NCBI GenBank assembly: GCA_030429765.1
Contig: JAUIER010000003.1
Coordinates: 208,402 to 254,838 of the forward strand
Length of the DNA stretch: 46,437 bases
Direction: 5' to 3'
DNA from: a bacterium
Lineage (GTDB): Bacteria; Omnitrophota; Gorgyraeia; Zapsychrales; Zapsychraceae
The notes below the pieces were generated by a model. That model did no database searches, was not told where the DNA came from, and saw nothing but the letters and a program-made list of their open reading frames with translations. Numbering within the stretch: the first letter of the stretch is position 1; each line of letters begins with the position of its first letter. Positions 44,482 through 46,437 of the stretch are shown piece after piece. The translations under genes were made by a program, and so were the position numbers.

Positions 44482-44682
44482 ATGGCACATCCAAAAAGAC
44501 AGCATTCAAAACAACGAAGCCGCAAGCGACGTACGCATCAGAAAATTGCCGAAAATTTCGGTACGCTTTCAACCACCGGAAGTTCGATGGGATATCAGCA
44601 CCGGGTGGATCCGGTAACCGGTATGTACAAAGGACGTCAGATTGTCGCGATTAAATTGAAAGAAAAAGAAGAAAAAGCCTAA
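44482..44682 (+). CDS. rpmF: 50S ribosomal protein L32, cysteine-free form
   Basis: A 66-residue basic protein with the L32 N terminus (AHPKRQHSKQRSRKRRTHQK). The two CxxC zinc pairs of the standard protein are absent: the region where they should lie reads TLSTTGSSMGYQHRVDPVTGMYKGRQIV with no Cys (residues about 28-55). HRVDP..G.YKGR keeps the family's HRVCP-x-CG-YYKGR frame, so this is the C-minus, zinc-independent type. GGAG precedes the ATG. The yceD-rpmF-plsX-fabH order is widely conserved. Confidence 0.95.
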   Translation: MAHPKRQHSKQRSRKRRTHQKIAENFGTLSTTGSSMGYQHRVDPVTGMYKGRQIVAIKLKEKEEKA

Positions 44683-44764
44683 TATTGTATTGATTTTCCC
44701 ACGTTAGGCTCTATAAAGAGATAAGGGGTCGCTGGAATTCTCACGGCCTAAATATATATATCAC

Positions 44765-44781
44765 TGCATTGGTTCAATGCA
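44765..44781 (+). promoter_or_regulatory. inverted repeat upstream of plsX
   Basis: TGCATTG (44765-44771) and CAATGCA (44775-44781) around a 3-base centre, 28 bases before the plsX start. It could be an operator for a lipid-synthesis regulator or an RNA hairpin. No regulator gene is near. Confidence 0.4.
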
Positions 44782-44809
44782 TTCAACAGATTTCTTCGGA
44801 ACCCGTTAA

Positions 44810-45817
44810 ATGAAAATTGTTGTTGATGCGATGGGCGGCGACTATGCCCCCCAAGCCGTCGTGGAAGGTGTTACTCTGGCTGTCAAGGAGCTGGACGTTG
44901 AGATCGCTCTCGTCGGCCCCAAAGACGTGGTTCAGTCAGAGCTGAATCGCTGTGGTTGCCCCGAAGACAAAGTTGAAATCATTCACGCCTCTGAAGTTGT
45001 TGCCATGGACGAGCCGGCAATAACTCCTCTTCGAAAAAAGAAAAATTCATCCATCTCCGTCGGTATTAATCTGCTTAAAGAATCCGGTTATGACGCGTTT
45101 ATATCTGCGGGAAACACCGGCGCGGTGGTGGCTGCCTCGACGATTAATCTGGGAATGCTCGAAGGTGTAGAGCGTCCGGCCATCGGACTGGTGATTCCGA
45201 ATTTAAAAAAGCTTTCATTTCTGATTGATGTGGGCGCGAACGCCGAGGCCAAGCCTGAGCATCTGCTGCAATCGGCGCTGATGGCCAAGATCTACGCGCG
45301 CGAGGTCCTGGGGATCGAATCACCGACTATCGGTCTGCTCAACATCGGTGAAGAGGCCGGTAAGGGCGGGAATCTTGCCAAAGAGGCTTATAAGCTGATG
45401 GAGGGGCGCATCAAAAACTTTATCGGAAATGTGGAGGCGAACGAGGTTTACACCGGCAAGAGTCATTGTATTGTGTGTGACGGATTCGTCGGGAACATTG
45501 TCCTCAAGGTTTCCGAAGGATTTGTGGAATCAGCCGGCAAGCTGGTTAAGCGTGAGATCAAGAAAAGTCCGATCGCGATGCTCGGCGCCTTTTTAATGAA
45601 GATCGGCATGGGAGATATTCGCAAGCTGGTTGATTACTCCGAGTACGGCGGCGCGCCGCTTTTGGGTGTCAATGGTGTCGTGATGATTTCGCACGGACGA
45701 TCGTCCCCCAAAGCCATCAAAAACGCGATCCGCGCGACCAAGCGTGAGATCGAACACAACATTCTCGCGGAGATGCGCAAAGAATTAAACAAGTCATACT
45801 GCCCGCAACAAGACTAG
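44810..45817 (+). CDS. plsX: phosphate acyltransferase PlsX
   Basis: A 335-residue enzyme that makes acyl-phosphate from acyl-ACP, the entry to phosphatidic acid with PlsY. Hallmarks are the N-terminal VVDAMGGDYAP, SAGNTGAVVAAS, LLNIGEEAGKG and CDGFVGNIVLK. The length is standard. No strong ribosome site lies before the ATG. The fabH gene follows after 17 bases. Confidence 0.96.
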   Translation: MKIVVDAMGGDYAPQAVVEGVTLAVKELDVEIALVGPKDVVQSELNRCGCPEDKVEIIHASEVVAMDEPAITPLRKKKNSSISVGINLLKESGYDAFISAGNTGAVVAASTINLGMLEGVERPAIGLVIPNLKKLSFLIDVGANAEAKPEHLLQSALMAKIYAREVLGIESPTIGLLNIGEEAGKGGNLAKEAYKLMEGRIKNFIGNVEANEVYTGKSHCIVCDGFVGNIVLKVSEGFVESAGKLVKREIKKSPIAMLGAFLMKIGMGDIRKLVDYSEYGGAPLLGVNGVVMISHGRSSPKAIKNAIRATKREIEHNILAEMRKELNKSYCPQQD

Positions 45818-45834
45818 GACACATAAGGACCCTC

Positions 45835-46437
45835 ATGGATCACATAGGAATTATCGGACTCGGACACCACCTTCCTGAGCAGGTTTTAAGCAATAGCGAT
45901 TTGGAAAAGATTGTCGATACCTCAGACGAGTGGATCACCACGCGCACGGGTATCAAAGAGCGGCGGATTGCGTCCAAGCACGAAAAGAACAGTGATCTGG
46001 CGATCGGCGCGGCGCGTCAGGCCGTTAAGAACGCGGGACTTAAGCCGAAGGACATCGAACTGATCATCGTGGCCACGATATCGCCTGACAGTAATTTCCC
46101 GTCGGTGGCGTGTCTGGTACAGAAAGCGATCGGCGCTCAAAAGGCGGCGGCTTTTGACATTAGCGCGGCGTGTTCTGGTTTTTTGTACGGCGTCACCACC
46201 GCCAAGCAGTTTCTGCAGTCCGGCATGTACCGCAACGCGCTGGTGATTGCTTCGGAGAAGATCACCGATTTAATTGATTGGAACGACCGGGCCACCTGCG
46301 TCTTGTTTGGTGATGGGGCCGGGGCCTGTGTGTTGGGCGAGGTCGCGCCGGGACATGGGATTTTGTCAGACTTTATGCATGCCCAGGGACAGTTCGGCGA
46401 GCTGATGTCGGTTATCAGCGAAGGGCGCGATCCGATG
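45835..46437 (+). CDS. fabH: beta-ketoacyl-ACP synthase III (FabH), 3'-truncated by window edge
   Basis: The first 201 residues of a thiolase-fold enzyme that starts fatty acid synthesis by condensing acetyl-CoA with malonyl-ACP. It opens with GIIGLGHHLPEQVLSN; DEWITTRTGIKERRI and the nucleophile motif DISAACSGF with Cys113 (Cys112 in E. coli) are present. The frame is still open at the end of the window; the His and Asn of the triad lie beyond it. Its place behind plsX marks it as the housekeeping FabH, not a PKS starter enzyme. Confidence 0.95.
   Translation, partial: MDHIGIIGLGHHLPEQVLSNSDLEKIVDTSDEWITTRTGIKERRIASKHEKNSDLAIGAARQAVKNAGLKPKDIELIIVATISPDSNFPSVACLVQKAIGAQKAAAFDISAACSGFLYGVTTAKQFLQSGMYRNALVIASEKITDLIDWNDRATCVLFGDGAGACVLGEVAPGHGILSDFMHAQGQFGELMSVISEGRDPM

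Overview
The window looks like a chromosomal segment of an anaerobic, Gram-negative bacterium of the PVC superphylum, most likely Candidatus Omnitrophota. This rests on three things: two close relatives of the chlamydial cysteine-rich envelope protein OmcB (39337-42737), a Minf_1886-type protein of planctomycete/verrucomicrobial character (34403-34810), and the general look of the 16S gene. It has an outer membrane (TpsB, TolC, OmcB-like proteins). The phylum call is inference; the 16S at 12838-14416 would settle it.

Layout. (1) 3-1184: 3' part of an aldehyde dehydrogenase, then a small exported coiled-coil protein. (2) 1718-12552: the most interesting region, a same-strand cluster built around a type II aromatic polyketide synthase. 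It has an intact ketosynthase KS-alpha, a catalytically dead KS-beta/chain-length factor, an ACP, a TcmN/WhiE-like aromatase/cyclase, a second metal-type cyclase with HxGTHxDxPxH, an SDR ketoreductase, an MFS exporter and an ACMSD-type amidohydrolase. A B12-type radical SAM enzyme, a stand-alone PCP_red-like domain and a PanE-like reductase lie upstream. No flavin or P450 oxygenase is visible. Two single-span microproteins of about 35 residues are embedded in it. (3) 12703-18338: a complete rRNA operon (16S, tRNA-Ile, tRNA-Ala, 23S, 5S) with a near-consensus promoter, processing stems and a terminator. (4) 18535-24808: a two-partner secretion pair, TpsA with six Ig-like repeats and its TpsB transporter. 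(5) 24870-28211: four tightly coupled envelope genes (lipoprotein, HAMP membrane protein, HExxH protein, alpha/alpha-barrel glycosidase-like protein). (6) 28255-33787: a MarR-TolC-RND efflux operon; the RND pump carries an AT-rich in-frame insertion of about 120 residues. (7) 33784-39054: a membrane protein, the Minf_1886 protein, an SGNH-like protein, recG and a DUF4197 protein. (8) 39240-42806: two OmcB-like genes, each with its own strong promoter and terminator. (9) 42869-46437: rsmD, coaD, yceD, rpmF, plsX and the start of fabH.

How the parts work together. The polyketide cluster would use malonyl units loaded by a general FabD-type transacylase (none is in the window), build and fold an aromatic chain, tailor it without oxygen, and export it by the MFS protein. 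CoaD, PlsX and FabH at the other end belong to general CoA and lipid metabolism. Several promoters (rRNA, both OmcB-like genes, marR) share TTGACA followed 16-17 bases later by a TAnnnT-type -10, so a sigma70-like factor drives the abundant products. Everything here was read by eye; no database search was possible.
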